Assembly: GCA_012038135.1 (NCBI GenBank)
Contig: JAAVJQ010000006.1
Span: 154,952 to 218,951, forward strand
Origin: Salinimicrobium nanhaiense
GTDB taxonomy: Bacteria; Bacteroidota; Bacteroidia; Flavobacteriales; Flavobacteriaceae
Direction: 5' to 3'
Length of the DNA: 64,000 nucleotides
Below, piece by piece: positions 17,391 to 26,389 of this stretch. A program made the translations under genes and the position numbers. A model generated the notes under the pieces. The model had not been told where the DNA came from, did no database searches, and saw only the letters and a list, made by a program, of their open reading frames with translations. Each line of letters begins with the position of its first letter. Position 1 is the stretch's first letter.

Positions 17391-18541
17391 ATACTAATTT
17401 TTTTTAATCCTTTAACAGCATTCCCAATTTCCCCGGCGGCAGATTCTATATCTGAAACTGTATTGCTTTTTCCCAAACTAATTCGCAGGGAAGAAAGGGC
17501 AAGTTCATCACTTAGACCCATGGCTTTTAAAACATGTGAGGGTTTCACAATATTCGAGGTACAGGCCGAGCCGCGTGAAACAGCCAGCATATTAAGGTTT
17601 CTTAAAAGTCGGCTACCATCAATATCTTTAAAGGTGATATTCGTGGTATTTGGAAGTCGGGGTGAATTTTGGGAGTTGAGGTGCGACCCTTCAATATTTC
17701 CGAGAAGTTCTTCCAGTAAGCTTCTTAAATTTTTGATCCTCTTCATTTCCCCATCCATTTCTGAATAAACGATTTCTGAAGCTTTCCCAAATCCAACAAT
17801 GCCGGGAACATTTAAGGTGCCCGGGCGTAATTTTTTTTCCTGTGCGCCACCAAAAATAACAGGATCGAGCTCTGTTTTATTGTTCCTGTTAATATATAGG
17901 GCACCGATACCTTTGGGTCCGTAAATCTTATGAGAGGAAAATATTGCGAGATCGATAGCTAACTCCTTTAAATTCACCGGAATCTTTCCAACGGCCTGAG
18001 TAATATCGCTCATAAGCTTTACGCCATGTCTATGAACAACTTCCGAAATCTCCTTTAAGGGGTGAATCAATCCCGTTTCGTTATTGGCCAGCATAAGGCA
18101 AACCAAAATAGTTTCCGGTTTAATGGAGTCTTCCAATTCTACGAGATCAATATTTCCTTCGCGATCCACATCGAGATAGGTGACCTGAAAGCCTCTGTCT
18201 TGAAGAGCTTCCAACGTTTGGAGAACAGCTTTATGCTCGGTCCTGCAACTTATGATATGATTTCCTTTCTGTCTGTTTTTTGTACAAAATCCAAAAAGAG
18301 CGAGGTTGGCAGCTTCTGTAGCTCCCGAAGTAAAGGTGATCTCTGTAGCTTTAGCGTTTACCAGCCGGGAAACCTGTTCCCTCGCATTTTCTACAGCTTC
18401 CCCCGCATCCCAGCCGTAAAAATGATCACTGCTGGCATTGCCGAATTTTTCAGTAAAAAAAGGCAGCATTTCCTCCAGGACCCGGTTATCAACAGGTGTG
18501 GTAGCATTAAAATCCAGGTATATGTTTTTCTTAGTTTTCAC
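17387..18541 (-). CDS. Cysteine desulfurase, NifS/IscS family (384 aa)
   Basis: PLP-dependent enzyme that releases sulfur from cysteine as a persulfide. The PLP lysine is Lys205 in SSHKIYGPKG, and the catalytic cysteine is Cys327 in SRGSACTSN, with the short insertion before the Cys typical of the IscS/NifS class. Given its overlap with xdhC, its likely job is to sulfurate the Mo cofactor for the hydroxylases and perhaps to feed the MoeB-rhodanese/MoaD relay. It could also serve Fe-S assembly of the 2Fe-2S subunits. Confidence 0.9.
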   Translation of the reverse strand: MKTKKNIYLDFNATTPVDNRVLEEMLPFFTEKFGNASSDHFYGWDAGEAVENAREQVSRLVNAKATEITFTSGATEAANLALFGFCTKNRQKGNHIISCRTEHKAVLQTLEALQDRGFQVTYLDVDREGNIDLVELEDSIKPETILVCLMLANNETGLIHPLKEISEVVHRHGVKLMSDITQAVGKIPVNLKELAIDLAIFSSHKIYGPKGIGALYINRNNKTELDPVIFGGAQEKKLRPGTLNVPGIVGFGKASEIVYSEMDGEMKRIKNLRSLLEELLGNIEGSHLNSQNSPRLPNTTNITFKDIDGSRLLRNLNMLAVSRGSACTSNIVKPSHVLKAMGLSDELALSSLRISLGKSNTVSDIESAAGEIGNAVKGLKKISI

Positions 18542-18614
18542 TTTTAGAACTGCGTTATGTATGCCTGTATATATCGATATTTACTATTCTGCTTATTTTG
18601 CATTCTGTCTTATT

Positions 18615-18947
18615 CTAAAGTTTTAATAACTGGTTCTGCTGATCGACCAATTTTCGCATCTGTTGTTCCAGTTTTTCATACGCTTTCATAAACTTCATTC
18701 CATAACTGGTAACTTCTGCTCCGCCTCCATGCTCCCCTCCCTTTTTTAGAAGAACAAGGGGTTCTTTTGAATGAAGGTTGAGGCGCTGCACAAGATCCCA
18801 GGCTTTTTTATAGGACATGTTCATTTGTGCAGCAGCCTTTGAAAGAGATCCCTCTTTCTCAATTCGCCTTAAAAGCTCATTGGGACCGGGACCATAAAAC
18901 TTCACACCTTCTTCTTCAATCCAGCATTTATACCTTATAGTTTTCAT
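18615..18947 (-). CDS. ModE-like winged-helix regulator (N-terminal domain only, 110 aa)
   Basis: LysR-type winged helix of the ModE N-terminal class: EGSLSKAAAQMNMSYKKAWD (residues about 31-50) and GGEHGGGAEVTSYG in the wing. The molybdate-binding Mop/TOBE domains of full ModE are missing, so molybdate is not sensed in the classical way; such short forms are widespread. It sits between the exported hydroxylase genes and the cofactor genes and probably regulates this locus. There are 73 bp to the desulfurase gene and 18 bp to the hydroxylase. Confidence 0.85.
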   Translation of the reverse strand: MKTIRYKCWIEEEGVKFYGPGPNELLRRIEKEGSLSKAAAQMNMSYKKAWDLVQRLNLHSKEPLVLLKKGGEHGGGAEVTSYGMKFMKAYEKLEQQMRKLVDQQNQLLKL

Positions 18948-18965
18948 ATTTAAGGTACATCTCTA

Positions 18966-21245
18966 TCAGGTTTTAAGCTCGGTTGGCACCTCATTTTGCA
19001 GCTCTTTTATGAAAGGTTGATTATAAAACCTCCTGCCGGTGGCTTTATATAAGGCATTTGCCAAAGCTCCCTGTACCGGTGGGAAGGGAGGTTCTCCCAA
19101 ACCTGTAGGATCAATTCCATTCTTAACGAAGTGGGTATCAATTTTTTTAGGAGCTTCCTGGTGACGTATTAATCTGTAATTATGAAAATTACTCTTCAGG
19201 GGTACTCCATCTTCAAAGGTCATTTCACTGTACAAGGCATGTCCTATCCCGTCTATTGTTCCTCCTTCTACCATATTTTTTGCGGCATCGGGATTCACCA
19301 CGATTCCGCAGTCAACAGCGCAGGTCACTTTTTCAATAATTGGCTGGTTATTTTTCAAGCTCATATCAAGAACCTGTGCCACATAGGTATTATGGCAGTA
19401 ATAGGCAGAAACACCACGGCTCACCGGGGATTGCTCCTTTTCCCAGCTGGCCTCATCCCTTACCAGTTTTAGTACTCCGGCATAGCGGGAGGGATCGTAG
19501 TCGTTCTCTTCACCCACGGGATTGGTTTCTGCGCGTTTCAACATGTCAAGACGAAACTGGATTGGGTCTTTCCCCATTTCTTCAGCCAGTTCATCCAGGA
19601 ATGAATTCTCTGCTCCCGCAATAAAATTAGATCTTGGAGCCCTAAAGGCACCAAATGTAATATTGGAATCCACAGTCCAGCTTTCGGCCAGGTAATTATC
19701 AATGGCTCCGGCTGGAAAGCGATTTGCGAAAAGCGGACTTTCGGGAATTCCCCCGGCCTTTACGTGGAATGCTACAAGATTGTTATTTGCATCAAGGGCA
19801 GCACGATATTGTGCATGATAAGCAGGACGATAAACTCCATTGGTCATGTCGTCTTCACGTGTATAAACCAGCTTAACAGGTTTTCCCATTTTTTGAGAAA
19901 TTACGGCAGCCTCTATAAGAAAATGCCCGTATAACCTACGGCCGAAACCACCACCCATACGACTCATCTGTATATCTATTTGTTCAGGAGCCAAACCAAG
20001 TCGCTTACTTATGCTGTTTTCGGCAAATTCAGGGGTTTGGATAGGACCAAATAATTCTGCTTTATCTTTCCTTACATCTGCGAAAAAGTTCATAGGTTCC
20101 ATACAATTATGGGCCAGGAACGGGCATGTATAGGAGCGCTCGATCACTTTTGCAGCATTCTTGAATGCTTTTTCGGGGTCCCCGTCTTTTCTTACCACTT
20201 CAGCTTTTCTGGGACCTACCTCCGTTAGTAGTCGGGTATGAATTTCGGTACTTTCAAGACCGGTAGCATCTTCCATCCCTGCCGATTTTTCCAGGATCTC
20301 TATTTCTTTTGTGAGTTCGGCATTCAGGTCCCATTCTATATTTAATTTTTTCCTGGCCTGCATCACCTGCCAGGTAGATTCTCCAACCACGACAACGAGG
20401 TTGTTAAAAGCTGCTACATCACTCCATTCCTTCTCCATGTCTTCAGGATAGGTGCTTATGGTAAAAACATCTGTAATACCCGGCATGTCCTTAGCTGCTT
20501 CAGCATCCAGAGATTTGAGTACCATCCCGAAAGCGGGCGGCTGTACTACCATAGCGGTAAGCATCCCGTCCCTGTAGGTGTCCAGTCCAAAAAGAGGCTG
20601 ACCGGTGACTATTTTTTTTGCATCTACATTCCTTCTCGAGGTTCCAATGATCTTGAAATCGGCCTTATTTTTTAATTCCACTTCTTGTGGCACCTCAAGC
20701 TTTGCTGCTGCTTTTGCAATCTCTCCGTAGCTTACAGATTTGTCACTTCCTGCATGTTTTATAATTCCCTTTTCTACCGAAAGTTCTGAAACCGGTACAT
20801 CCATTTCACTCGCAGCTGCTGTAAGCAGCATTTGCCTTGCCGTGGCACCGGCTGTCCTAAGGGATTGCCATCCCTGGCGGATGGACTGACTTCCTCCAGC
20901 CAGCTGCCGGGTGAAAATGTCGGTATTAAGTGGTGCCTGTTCCACGATCACATTGTTCCAATCCACATCGAGCTCCTCGGCTACGATCATTGGCATGGAG
21001 GTTTTCACATTCTGGCCAATCTCAGGATTTGGAGAATAGATCGTTACTACACCATTATCACCTACTTTTAGATATCCATTAAGTTCGAACCACTCATCGG
21101 GCATTTGCATTGCCATTTCTTCAGAACCCTCTTCGGCTGCTCTTTGACATGCCAGCCAGTTGAAACCAATGATCAATCCCCCGCCTGCTACAGCTACATT
21201 TTTGATAAAGGATCTTCTGCCTATTCCTGTTTTTACTTTGTTCAT
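18966..21245 (-). CDS. Molybdopterin-binding subunit, isoquinoline 1-oxidoreductase type (759 aa)
   Basis: Second IorB-like catalytic subunit. A Tat signal is present: GRRSFIKN at residues 8-15 followed by a hydrophobic stretch ending FNWLAC. The core contains the cofactor segment MGGGFGRRLYG and the substrate-pocket segment NITFGAFRAPRSN. The catalytic Glu is in GLGE at about 715-718. Only moderately similar by eye to the 735-residue paralogue at 2372-4579, so the two probably act on different substrates. It follows its 2Fe-2S partner by 27 bp. Confidence 0.88.
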   Translation of the reverse strand: MNKVKTGIGRRSFIKNVAVAGGGLIIGFNWLACQRAAEEGSEEMAMQMPDEWFELNGYLKVGDNGVVTIYSPNPEIGQNVKTSMPMIVAEELDVDWNNVIVEQAPLNTDIFTRQLAGGSQSIRQGWQSLRTAGATARQMLLTAAASEMDVPVSELSVEKGIIKHAGSDKSVSYGEIAKAAAKLEVPQEVELKNKADFKIIGTSRRNVDAKKIVTGQPLFGLDTYRDGMLTAMVVQPPAFGMVLKSLDAEAAKDMPGITDVFTISTYPEDMEKEWSDVAAFNNLVVVVGESTWQVMQARKKLNIEWDLNAELTKEIEILEKSAGMEDATGLESTEIHTRLLTEVGPRKAEVVRKDGDPEKAFKNAAKVIERSYTCPFLAHNCMEPMNFFADVRKDKAELFGPIQTPEFAENSISKRLGLAPEQIDIQMSRMGGGFGRRLYGHFLIEAAVISQKMGKPVKLVYTREDDMTNGVYRPAYHAQYRAALDANNNLVAFHVKAGGIPESPLFANRFPAGAIDNYLAESWTVDSNITFGAFRAPRSNFIAGAENSFLDELAEEMGKDPIQFRLDMLKRAETNPVGEENDYDPSRYAGVLKLVRDEASWEKEQSPVSRGVSAYYCHNTYVAQVLDMSLKNNQPIIEKVTCAVDCGIVVNPDAAKNMVEGGTIDGIGHALYSEMTFEDGVPLKSNFHNYRLIRHQEAPKKIDTHFVKNGIDPTGLGEPPFPPVQGALANALYKATGRRFYNQPFIKELQNEVPTELKT

Positions 21246-21272
21246 TTTTGGTGTTTTTAATTCAACTAAAGG

Positions 21273-21737
21273 CTAGGATAATTGAGTATTGGCTGCTTTT
21301 TTGATCGCCTCCTTAATCCTTACGTAAGTACCACACCGGCAAATATTGCCGGACATGGCATTTTCGATTTCTTCATCACTGGGAGAAGGATTTTGGTTAA
21401 GCAGGGCAGAAGCCGACATGATCTGGCCGGCCTGACAATACCCGCATTGCGGCACATCAACTTCCAGCCAGGCTTGCTGCACCGGATGATCTCCGTGTTC
21501 TGAGAGACCTTCAATTGTTGTAATTTTCGCTCCGGCAGCCGCCGAAATTGGGAGCTGACAGGATCTTACAGCAGCGCCATTAAAGTGCACTGTACAAGCC
21601 CCACACTGGGCAATTCCGCAACCATATTTTGTGCCTACCAGCTTGAGGTGGTCCCTCAAAACCCACAAAAGAGGGGTGGTGGGATCGGCATCAATATCGA
21701 AGTCTTTTCCGTTAATATTTACATTAAATTCTGCCAT
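21273..21737 (-). CDS. (2Fe-2S)-binding subunit of molybdenum hydroxylase (IorA type, 154 aa)
   Basis: All eight cluster ligands are present: Cys40, 45, 48 and 60 ([10 protein letters not shown]), CGYC at 98-101 and CRC at 133-135. It has the same length as the paralogue at 4591-5055 but differs clearly in sequence. It is the first gene of the long minus-strand run that continues through the cofactor operon to 10042. Its promoter should lie in 21738-21900, but no TAnnTTTG box was convincing. Confidence 0.9.
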   Translation of the reverse strand: MAEFNVNINGKDFDIDADPTTPLLWVLRDHLKLVGTKYGCGIAQCGACTVHFNGAAVRSCQLPISAAAGAKITTIEGLSEHGDHPVQQAWLEVDVPQCGYCQAGQIMSASALLNQNPSPSDEEIENAMSGNICRCGTYVRIKEAIKKAANTQLS

Positions 21738-21904
21738 AATTATATGTTTAAAAGGGAATGGATTAAAATAAGAAAAATATTCTTCTAAATCTGTTTTTTT
21801 ATTTGCCTGACCAAAATTGCTTACCTACCCCATTTTTTTAGAGCCCAATTTCTGTTTGTGATGGCTATTTTGTGAACCTTTCTCTAAGAAATGTTCTTTT
21901 GGCT

Positions 21905-21975
21905 ACGACTACACGTCAATTCGAGTGATTTTTCCTGTAGCGATAGCGGAGGAAAAAATGTATCGAGAACTACTT
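21905..21975. repeat. Dispersed hairpin element, flavobacterial type
   Basis: In the roughly 480-bp space between 21737 and 22220, the stretch around TCGAGTGATTTTTCC (about 21917-21931) and GGAAAAAATGTATCGAGA (about 21951-21968) forms an imperfect hairpin with the loop TGTAGCGATAGCG. I recognise this type of sequence from intergenic regions of many flavobacteria. The rest of the spacer (21976-22219) contains a CTCGAAGTGACGAGG palindrome-like segment near 22071-22085 and no gene. Confidence 0.5.
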
Positions 21976-22219
21976 AAAAATTACTCCGTCCCTCTGTTTT
22001 CAATACACATTGTTTTCGCTGAAACGCTCTAAAAATTCACTTCGCTAGATAAATTTTTTTTATCTCAAATCTCGAAGTGACGAGGACTTTTTTGTATCTG
22101 TTGTTTATTTTCCATTTTTTCCTGTGATTATCTTTATACTTCCCGTATTGAATGGATTTTTATTACTCACAGAAGTCCTGTTAAGACAGAACTGGTTAGA
22201 TATTAATATCAAATCATTT

Positions 22220-22657
22220 CTACTTTTTTGTTGAATTATCTTTTGAAAAAAAATTATAAACACCTTTTCCTTCAGCAATTAGTTCATCATTTTGGAAGGC
22301 TTTCATTTTCGTTACAAGTATTCTATTACCAAATCTAACAATTTTGGCTTCTACAATTATTGATGAGGCTTCTGCTCCTTTAAGATAATCTACTCTTATA
22401 TCAATTGTGGATAATTTGTCCTCGAAAGTTTTGAAGTGAGTTCCACCCGCAATGCCGCCAGCAGAATCCATTATTGTTGCAATGATTCCACCGTGCCATC
22501 TGTTTCTTCTAAAATCTCCGATTACTTCGTCTCTGAATGGAACACTAACCCTTACAAATCCTTTTTCGAGAACTAATAATTTTAGTCCTAAAAATTTATG
22601 AATTGGAATATTTTGTTCAATTACGTGTTTAAATAATTCAAAATTTTGTTCTGTCAT
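22220..22657 (-). CDS. PaaI-like hotdog-fold thioesterase (145 aa)
   Basis: Single hotdog domain. The motif HGGIIATIMDSAGGIAGGTH (about 55-74) matches the 4HBT/PaaI signature in which an Asp near the central helix is catalytic. It continues with TIDIRVDYLKGA and a typical C-terminal EGKGVYNFF. It probably hydrolyses an acyl-CoA thioester; the substrate is unknown. It stands alone on the minus strand. Confidence 0.85.
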   Translation of the reverse strand: MTEQNFELFKHVIEQNIPIHKFLGLKLLVLEKGFVRVSVPFRDEVIGDFRRNRWHGGIIATIMDSAGGIAGGTHFKTFEDKLSTIDIRVDYLKGAEASSIIVEAKIVRFGNRILVTKMKAFQNDELIAEGKGVYNFFSKDNSTKK

Positions 22658-22737
22658 TTCTCTGAGTACTTTTTTTTCGCTTGAATAACAATGCGCTAAA
22701 TTTATAATTCAGTAATAGTTGCTGCTTGAGCAAAGCC

Positions 22738-22872
22738 TTAATCTTCGTAATCTCCGTAGCGGTTTCTCTTGGCGGTAGGTTTCAGATATTTTATTGACAT
22801 CATCATCTGTAAAACCTCCAATTTTCTGCTGACCATTGTGACCGGTTTATAAGCAAATGGGAAAAATGACAT
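22738..22872 (-). CDS. Small unrecognised open frame (44 aa), possibly a gene remnant
   Basis: Within 22658-22952 a minus-strand frame reads MSFFPFAYKPVTMVSRKLEV and ends RNRYGDYED. It is open a further 16 or so codons upstream without another ATG (as far as a TAA near 22933). The residue mix is protein-like and the C-terminus is charged, but I do not recognise a family. It may be the 3' end of a gene whose 5' part was lost. Confidence 0.3.
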   Translation of the reverse strand: MSFFPFAYKPVTMVSRKLEVLQMMMSIKYLKPTAKRNRYGDYED

Positions 22873-22952
22873 TTTAGGAACCTGAATTATGGTTCTAAAA
22901 ATTTTCCATGATGTACCTTCCCCGGGAATTTATAAATTCAATAGGGAGATCT

Positions 22953-23735
22953 CTATTTTCCTACTCCGGTCCTCCAGCTATCGAAGCTAGTGGCGGTAAT
23001 GCGTTCTCCGGTTATGCCATCGCTGTCATCTGAAGCCAGGAAATTGATTGGTGCGGCCATTACATCGGGATCGAGTAGGTTAAAACGTTTTTTAATTTCC
23101 TCTTTCGACTCTTCGGGTATCATCCCTGTTTCAGTGGCCCCACCCGGCAGCAACATGTTTACATCGATGTGTGCATCTTTTAAATCTTCAGCCATAATAA
23201 GGGAGAGGGATTCGGCACCTGCTCTTGAGGGGCCATAGGGCACAAATCCTTTGCGCTTCATGGTTTCATGGTTCATGGAGATGTTTACAATTTTCCCTTT
23301 TTCCTGTTCCAGAAACAAGGGAATAAAAGCTTTGGCCACCAGAAAATACCCGGTAAGATTTGTGTCTATCAAGTTGCGGAACCCTTCGGCACTAACTTTA
23401 TAGAAAGGTTCAGGCGAAGTGAGAAAATCGGGATTTACTGTACGCATTCCTATGCCGGCATTGTTAACCAGCAAGTCTAATTTTCCCCACTGCTGCCGTA
23501 CCCACTGTACAGCTTTTTCAATGGAATCTTCATCGCGCACATCCATCTCCAGAGCATAGGCATCCAACTGCTCCTCTTTTAGCTCTGCCACTGCTTCCTT
23601 GAGCTTCTCACTTGTGCGGGCCGTAAGTACAACCGAAGCACCGGCCCTGGCCAACGCTTTTGCCATCGCAAATCCCAGTCCGCTTGATGCGCCGGTTACC
23701 AGTGCCTTTTTCCCTTGTAATGCTGTTTGTTCCAT
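22953..23735 (-). CDS. Short-chain dehydrogenase/reductase (260 aa)
   Basis: Classical SDR Rossmann fold. The cofactor loop is TGASSGLGFAMAKAL (about 14-28), followed by TARTSEKLKEA, LEMDVRDED and the NNAG motif near 91-94. The usual catalytic YxxxK reads YGPSR here, so the Lys is replaced by Arg; the expected active-site Ser position is VNISMNHETM. It probably still binds NAD(P), but reaction and substrate are uncertain. It lies divergent from an aldo/keto reductase gene. Confidence 0.85.
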   Translation of the reverse strand: MEQTALQGKKALVTGASSGLGFAMAKALARAGASVVLTARTSEKLKEAVAELKEEQLDAYALEMDVRDEDSIEKAVQWVRQQWGKLDLLVNNAGIGMRTVNPDFLTSPEPFYKVSAEGFRNLIDTNLTGYFLVAKAFIPLFLEQEKGKIVNISMNHETMKRKGFVPYGPSRAGAESLSLIMAEDLKDAHIDVNMLLPGGATETGMIPEESKEEIKKRFNLLDPDVMAAPINFLASDDSDGITGERITATSFDSWRTGVGK

Positions 23736-24048
23736 TTCTTTTCTTTTTTTATTATTGATTACCAGGGTATTTAGAAATCCTCTTTCCCGCTGCTTTGGCC
23801 ATGAAAGTCAACTTTTGCGGGCTTGAAGCTCTCTAATCCTACTGGAAGTAAGCTTGTGATGGAAAGATAAAGATTTTTTTAAAGAGTTACCTGCGGGATT
23901 TGTTTGTCATTTGATTTTCTTACGGAGTACAGTGAGTTATGCCTGTTGGGCCGGATTCCCTGAACACCCTGGTCCCTTTGGAAGCAACCAAATAATTGTG
24001 TATATTAAAGAGTGGGTATATTCCCAAAAAACAAAAAATATTTAATTT
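23736..24048. other. Divergent intergenic region
   Basis: About 310 bp separate the SDR gene (minus) from the aldo/keto reductase gene (plus), so both promoters should lie here. I see GGGTATATTCCC, an imperfect palindrome near 24018, about 30 bp before the plus-strand ATG, and no clear TAnnTTTG box. Confidence 0.35.
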
Positions 24049-25035
24049 ATGAAAAAGAGAAAATTAGGAAAACAAGGTCTGGAAGTATCTGCCCTGGGCC
24101 TTGGCTGTATGGGTATGTCTGAATTTTACAGCAACCGCGATGATAATGAATCTATCGCCACCATCCACCGGGCATTGGAGCTCGGGGTAAATTTTTTGGA
24201 CACTGCCGACATGTATGGCGTGGGTGCGAACGAGGAGCTGGTGGGGAAAGCTATTAAAGACCGCCGCGACAAGGTGGTGCTTGCTACCAAGTTTGGAAAT
24301 GTGCGGGGTGATGACGGAAGCTATTTAGGAATCAACGGCAAACCCGATTATGTGAAAAAAGCCTGCGAGGCAAGCCTGAAGCGCCTTGGAGTAGATCATA
24401 TCGATTTATACTACCAACATCGCGTGGACAAAGATACCCCCATTGAAGACACGGTAGGTGCTATGGCCGATTTGGTTAAGGAGGGTAAGGTGCGTTATCT
24501 CGGTTTATCTGAGGCCTCTGTCAACACTATTCGTAAAGCGAACAAAGTACACCCTATTACTGCTTTGCAAACAGAATATTCGCTGTGGAGCCGCGATGTG
24601 GAAGATGAGATTTTACCGGCTTGCCGCGAATTAGGGATTGGTTACGTGCCATACAGTCCACTGGGAAGAGGTTTCTTAACCGGCCAAATAAAACGTTTTG
24701 AGGATCTTGCAGAGGATGATTACAGACGATATTCCCCGCGTTTCCAGGGGGAGAATTTTCAGAAGAACATTGACCTGGTGAAAAAGATAGAAGATATGGC
24801 GCGCGAGAAAGGTTGCACTCCATCCCAGTTAGCACTTGCATGGCTTCTTGCTCAGGGTGAGGACATTGTGCCTATACCAGGAACCAAGCATAGGAAATAC
24901 CTGGAAGAAAATGTTGAAGCTGTGAATGTATCTCTGTCAAAAGAAGAGTTGCAGCAAATTGACAGTATTGCGCCACAGGGAGTAGCTGCGGGAGATCGTT
25001 ATCAGGAAGATCAAATGTCCAGTTTAAATATATAA
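24049..25035 (+). CDS. Aldo/keto reductase (328 aa)
   Basis: TIM-barrel NADPH-dependent oxidoreductase. The catalytic tetrad is recognisable: Asp and Tyr in LDTADMYG, Lys in LATKFGN, His in DLYYQHRVD. The C-terminal cofactor-binding part contains [16 protein letters not shown]. Overall it resembles the AKR13/YakC-like group acting on aldehydes and ketones. Length is normal. A strong hairpin terminator follows. Confidence 0.92.
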   Translation: MKKRKLGKQGLEVSALGLGCMGMSEFYSNRDDNESIATIHRALELGVNFLDTADMYGVGANEELVGKAIKDRRDKVVLATKFGNVRGDDGSYLGINGKPDYVKKACEASLKRLGVDHIDLYYQHRVDKDTPIEDTVGAMADLVKEGKVRYLGLSEASVNTIRKANKVHPITALQTEYSLWSRDVEDEILPACRELGIGYVPYSPLGRGFLTGQIKRFEDLAEDDYRRYSPRFQGENFQKNIDLVKKIEDMAREKGCTPSQLALAWLLAQGEDIVPIPGTKHRKYLEENVEAVNVSLSKEELQQIDSIAPQGVAAGDRYQEDQMSSLNI

Positions 25036-25071
25036 TACGTGGTTGCGTGTAGTGATAGTCACTACTAAAGA

Positions 25072-25126
25072 AAAGACCTCACATCTCAAAACGGACCTCA
25101 TAGTCTTCAAAATCTGTGAGGTCTTT
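25072..25126 (+). terminator. Hairpin terminator after the aldo/keto reductase
   Basis: Perfect 12-bp inverted repeat AAAGACCTCACA (25072-25083) and TGTGAGGTCTTT (25115-25126), the right arm ending in a T-rich tract. A third half-copy, GGACCTCA, lies in the loop near 25093. It is placed 37 bp after the stop codon. Confidence 0.75.
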
Positions 25127-25256
25127 GTATTTGAATATCGACAGCAGTTAATTTCAAGGAGAAGTAATTTATTGGCTTTGCAACTTTAGTAAAGCTTTAA
25201 TAGAACTTTTTTGCCTGAACTCCTATTAATTCTGAAATTAAAGAGAAAAGGAAATT

Positions 25257-26207
25257 ATGAAGAAAGAAATGAGAGCTGCAAAATTCAATAAGTTCAACGG
25301 ACCCAAGGGGGTAGAGGTCGGTACCATGGAGGTTCCGGAATTAAAGGAAGGAGAAATTCTGGTAAAGATTAAGGCTGCGGGAGTAAATCCTGTGGATGCT
25401 GTAATTACCAAAGGTTATTACAAGGATATGATGCCGCATCCCTTTCCTGTCATTCCCGGCTGGGATTTCGCCGGAGTAATAGAAGAACGGGGACACGCCG
25501 CACGCCGGTTTGAAGTGGGAGATGAAGTCTTTGCCTATGCGCGACGACCGGAGGTCAAATGGGGCACCTTTGCCGAATATATTGTTATTCCCGAAAACTA
25601 TGTGGCAAAACGCCCGGAGAATATTTCGGTGGAAGCCGCTTCGGCCATTCCGCTCGCCGGGCTCACTGCATATCAGTCCCTTTACCAATACGGGAAACTT
25701 TCTGAAGGACAGAGGCTCCTTATCCTCGGGGCTTCCGGCGGAGTAGGGAGTTTCGCAATTCAGCTGGCAAAGGCAAAAGGCGCAGAAGTTATTGGAGTAG
25801 CCAGTGGTAAAAATCACGATTACATGAAGTCTCTGGGTGCCGATCATACGATCGACTATAAAAAGCAGGATATCGGAGATGCCGTCAGGGAGATCTATTC
25901 CGAAGGAGTGGACCTTATCTTTGACTGCACGAGTGGAGAGAGCCTGCAGCAAAGCCTTAAGAGTCTCAAAGATTCAGGAAAACTGGTTTCCATTCTAAAC
26001 CAGGGAGAGGACCTGGATCCCAAGATCGATCATCAGTTCGTATTTGTGGAACCCAATTCCCTTCAGCTGGATCACCTGCGGCAGTTGGTCAATGATGAAA
26101 AGCTTAGGGTGGAGGTGAAGAAGGTTTTTAAGCTCGAAGAAACGGTAGAAGCCTTGGAACAGATCGGGACCCTGCACACTACTGGAAAGATTGTGATAAA
26201 GCCGTAA
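25257..26207 (+). CDS. NADPH:quinone oxidoreductase-like MDR protein (316 aa)
   Basis: Medium-chain dehydrogenase/reductase without zinc ligands. The GroES-like domain contains KAAGVNPVDAVITKG and FPVIPGWDFAGVI, and the Rossmann domain has LLILGASGGVGSFAIQLAKA near 155-174. The C-terminus HTTGKIVIKP is typical of zeta-crystallin-like quinone oxidoreductases. It likely reduces quinones or reactive carbonyls. Transcribed in the same direction as the aldo/keto reductase but separated from it by a terminator. Confidence 0.9.
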   Translation: MKKEMRAAKFNKFNGPKGVEVGTMEVPELKEGEILVKIKAAGVNPVDAVITKGYYKDMMPHPFPVIPGWDFAGVIEERGHAARRFEVGDEVFAYARRPEVKWGTFAEYIVIPENYVAKRPENISVEAASAIPLAGLTAYQSLYQYGKLSEGQRLLILGASGGVGSFAIQLAKAKGAEVIGVASGKNHDYMKSLGADHTIDYKKQDIGDAVREIYSEGVDLIFDCTSGESLQQSLKSLKDSGKLVSILNQGEDLDPKIDHQFVFVEPNSLQLDHLRQLVNDEKLRVEVKKVFKLEETVEALEQIGTLHTTGKIVIKP

Positions 26208-26273
26208 ATAATTCTTTTCAGCTGAAGAATTATCAAATATATATTCCGGTGGAGGAAATTATTCTCCATCCGG
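26208..26273. terminator. Double hairpin, probable bidirectional terminator
   Basis: Two hairpins lie between convergent genes: ATAATTCTT (26208-26216) with AAGAATTAT (26225-26233), and CCGGTGGAG (26246-26254) with CTCCATCCGG (26264-26273), followed by a T-rich stretch. They separate the quinone oxidoreductase gene (plus) from the Fic gene (minus). Confidence 0.65.
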
Positions 26274-26389
26274 ACTTTTATCGTTGCATCAATTTTGACT
26301 TGGGGGGAAAGAGTATTTCTGATCCTCAATTTCTTTACACGCGCAAAAGGAACAGATGGAATAGTAAGAGGTGGCGACTAAAGATGGCA

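Noticed and set aside
22738..22830. Possible HsdM fragment (GFTDDDVNKISETYR in one frame)
   Set aside because: That frame has no support upstream, while another frame is open continuously over the same bases; the likeness is probably chance.
25341..25952. 203-codon antisense frame inside the quinone oxidoreductase gene
   Set aside because: It lies opposite a clear MDR gene, shows no family features and has a composition typical of an antisense shadow.
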